From: Anaerolineae bacterium
GTDB taxonomy: Bacteria > Chloroflexota > Anaerolineae > 4572-78 > J111
NCBI GenBank assembly: GCA_016931895.1
Contig: JAFGDY010000053.1
Location: 1-64,000 of the forward strand
Length of the DNA: 64,000 nucleotides
Reading direction: 5' to 3'
Shown piece after piece: positions 63,329 through 64,000 of this stretch. The notes under the pieces are model-generated. The model was not told where the DNA came from and did not search any database. It saw nothing but the letters and a program-made list of their open reading frames with translations. The number at the start of each line of letters is the position of its first letter. Positions within the stretch are counted from its first letter, which is position 1. The position numbers and the translations under genes were made by a program.

Positions 63329-63416
63329 ATGAACCTGACAATTTCATGAAGGTGATCGCGATTGCCGCTATATCTCTGCCAGGAGGTGCCCTATGAGTGG
63401 TGGAACCGGCGGCTAG
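63329..63416 (+). other. Chain of three tiny overlapping ORFs (possible leader)
   Basis: Downstream of the promoter three short frames are linked by ATGA overlaps: MNLTIS (63329-63349), MKVIAIAAISLPGGAL (63346-63396) and MSGGTGG (63393-63416). The last has a perfect AGGAGG ribosome binding site 6 nt before its ATG. They end just before the terminator at 63427-63466. They may be a leader/attenuator or coincidental; translation is not proven. Confidence 0.35.
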
Positions 63417-63426
63417 CAAGGTTATT

Positions 63427-63466
63427 CGGGCGATGGATGACCGCGGACTCATCGCCCGTTTCTTTT
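63427..63466 (+). terminator. Terminator of the short right-hand transcript
   Basis: CGGGCGATG (63427-63435) and its perfect complement CATCGCCCG (63450-63458) form a 9-bp stem followed by TTTCTTTT on the plus strand. With the promoter at 63243-63271 it defines a transcript of about 190 nt. The minus-strand side lacks a T tract. Confidence 0.75.
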
Positions 63467-64000
63467 CACCAATACCATTTGATGGTATACACTTCAAATC
63501 GTCGGACTTTCTCGGTCTCCCAGGTGACCATTTGTCGCCCATCGGGAAAAGAGACGAAATGTTCGGGGCCAAGCGTTTTGGTGCGATGGTGGCTTCGTTC
63601 GACTAGGGTCGCTTTTTGGCACCGTCGATTCTTGGGGAAAATAATCCTCATTCTCAATCGTTTAGTACGATGGCGAATTTCACTCTGGAATGATTCCTCA
63701 ACTTTGGTAAAGCCATTTTTGGCTGTACGTTCAATGTAAAAATCGGCCTCATTGCCGCTGTTTTTGGTCTCGCGTAGGGAGATCAAAATGTTCCAGCGGT
63801 CACCCTCTTGGTAACGATCCACTTCAACACCGGGCGAGCACTGGTAGTCGGCAAATATCTCTCCATCACCCCAGGCATAATCTTCAAAGGCCAGGATATG
63901 GTTTTGGATGAACTTGACCTTCTGTCGTTTCTTGAAAAGGGCAGTCTTGCCTTTGGTATCCAACAATTCAAGCGTGGAGTCATAGTCAAGGATTTCATAG
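63466..64000 (-). CDS. Unknown protein, 3' part (gene runs off the window)
   Basis: An open minus-strand frame from the right edge to the stop at 63466, at least 177 residues. The visible part is rich in Lys/Arg/Glu and aromatic residues (YAWGDGEIFADYQCSP, RWNILISLRETKNSG, IKWYW end) and has no membrane helix. I do not recognise a family. The frame remains open upstream of any local start, so the N terminus is outside the window. It is convergent with the short plus-strand transcript at 63243-63466. It belongs to the mobile element and could be another cargo gene. Confidence 0.6.
   Translation of the reverse strand, partial: YEILDYDSTLELLDTKGKTALFKKRQKVKFIQNHILAFEDYAWGDGEIFADYQCSPGVEVDRYQEGDRWNILISLRETKNSGNEADFYIERTAKNGFTKVEESFQSEIRHRTKRLRMRIIFPKNRRCQKATLVERSHHRTKTLGPEHFVSFPDGRQMVTWETEKVRRFEVYTIKWYW

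Larger units (their letters stand above)
44412..64000. mobile_element. Integrative element in comM carrying two defence systems (right end outside window)
   Basis: At least 19.6 kb. Left to right: large serine recombinase, FtsK-like ATPase plus DUF2637-type membrane/HTH proteins, a small excisionase-like HTH gene, the DUF499/DUF3780/DUF1156/PLD-SNF2 cassette, gajA-gajB, a second small HTH gene and a partial unknown gene. No relaxase, coat, terminase or tail genes are visible, so it is an integrative (possibly FtsK-transferred) element or defence island rather than a recognisable prophage. The comM 3' half does not appear before 64000. Confidence 0.85.

Noticed and set aside
63397-63606. Plus-strand 69-codon frame at the right end
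   Set aside because: It runs through the 9-bp terminator stem and over the better minus-strand frame.
44412-64000. Prophage
   Set aside because: No terminase, portal, capsid, tail or lysis gene is visible in almost 20 kb; the transfer-like and defence genes fit an integrative element better.

Overview
The window reads as part of a moderately G+C-rich bacterial chromosome. Gene style suggests a Chloroflexota-like organism: a DUF2723 membrane glycosyltransferase, DUF11 plus HCF136-like propeller proteins, a plant/cyanobacterial-type cystathionine gamma-synthase behind a SAM-I riboswitch, and very long PKS/NRPS genes. No rRNA or tRNA gene is present to fix the taxonomy, so this is inference.

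Positions 1-31 kb: after a strong terminator and a sigma-factor gene comes a tightly packed minus-strand operon of six genes (31181 down to 1967), with gaps of 5-11 nt or overlapping ends. In transcription order it encodes an ABC ATPase fused to two cyclic-nucleotide-binding-like domains, its FtsX/MacB-type permease, a FAAL-ACP-KS-AT protein, a fully reducing KS-AT-DH-ER-KR-ACP polyketide synthase, a 4178-residue KS-AT-ACP-ACP-aminotransferase-C-A-PCP-C-A-PCP-TE hybrid, and an MFS exporter. I read the two adenylation codes as threonine and glutamine. The predicted product is a 3-amino fatty acid joined to Thr-Gln, a two-residue relative of the iturin/mycosubtilin logic, with two candidate exporters in the same operon. 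The first AT appears to have lost its middle subdomain, and its module has no ACP of its own.

Positions 31.6-44.4 kb: chromosomal housekeeping and accessory genes. These are a small amphipathic-repeat/RHH-like protein, a lipoprotein HlyD-type adaptor (possible partner of the ABC pair), a DUF2723 glycosyltransferase, an ECF sigma/anti-sigma/membrane protein set, a GNAT acetyltransferase, a response regulator with GAF domain, a complete SAM-I riboswitch-metB unit, a DUF11/propeller surface protein, and the 5' half of comM/yifB.

Positions 44.4-64 kb: a mobile element integrated into comM, inside the Walker B segment, and running past the right edge. It carries a large serine recombinase whose reading frame ends in host comM DNA, and a three-gene ATGA-coupled DUF2637/FtsK module resembling the transfer modules of actinobacterial integrative elements. 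It also has small excisionase-like HTH genes with clustered GGTAG/CTACC operators, and two stacked defence systems: DUF499-DUF3780-DUF1156 methylase-PLD/SNF2 helicase, then an A+T-rich Gabija pair (gajA-gajB). A second HTH gene, a promoter with an operator between its boxes, a chain of tiny overlapping ORFs and a terminator follow. The 3' half of comM and the right attachment site lie outside the window.
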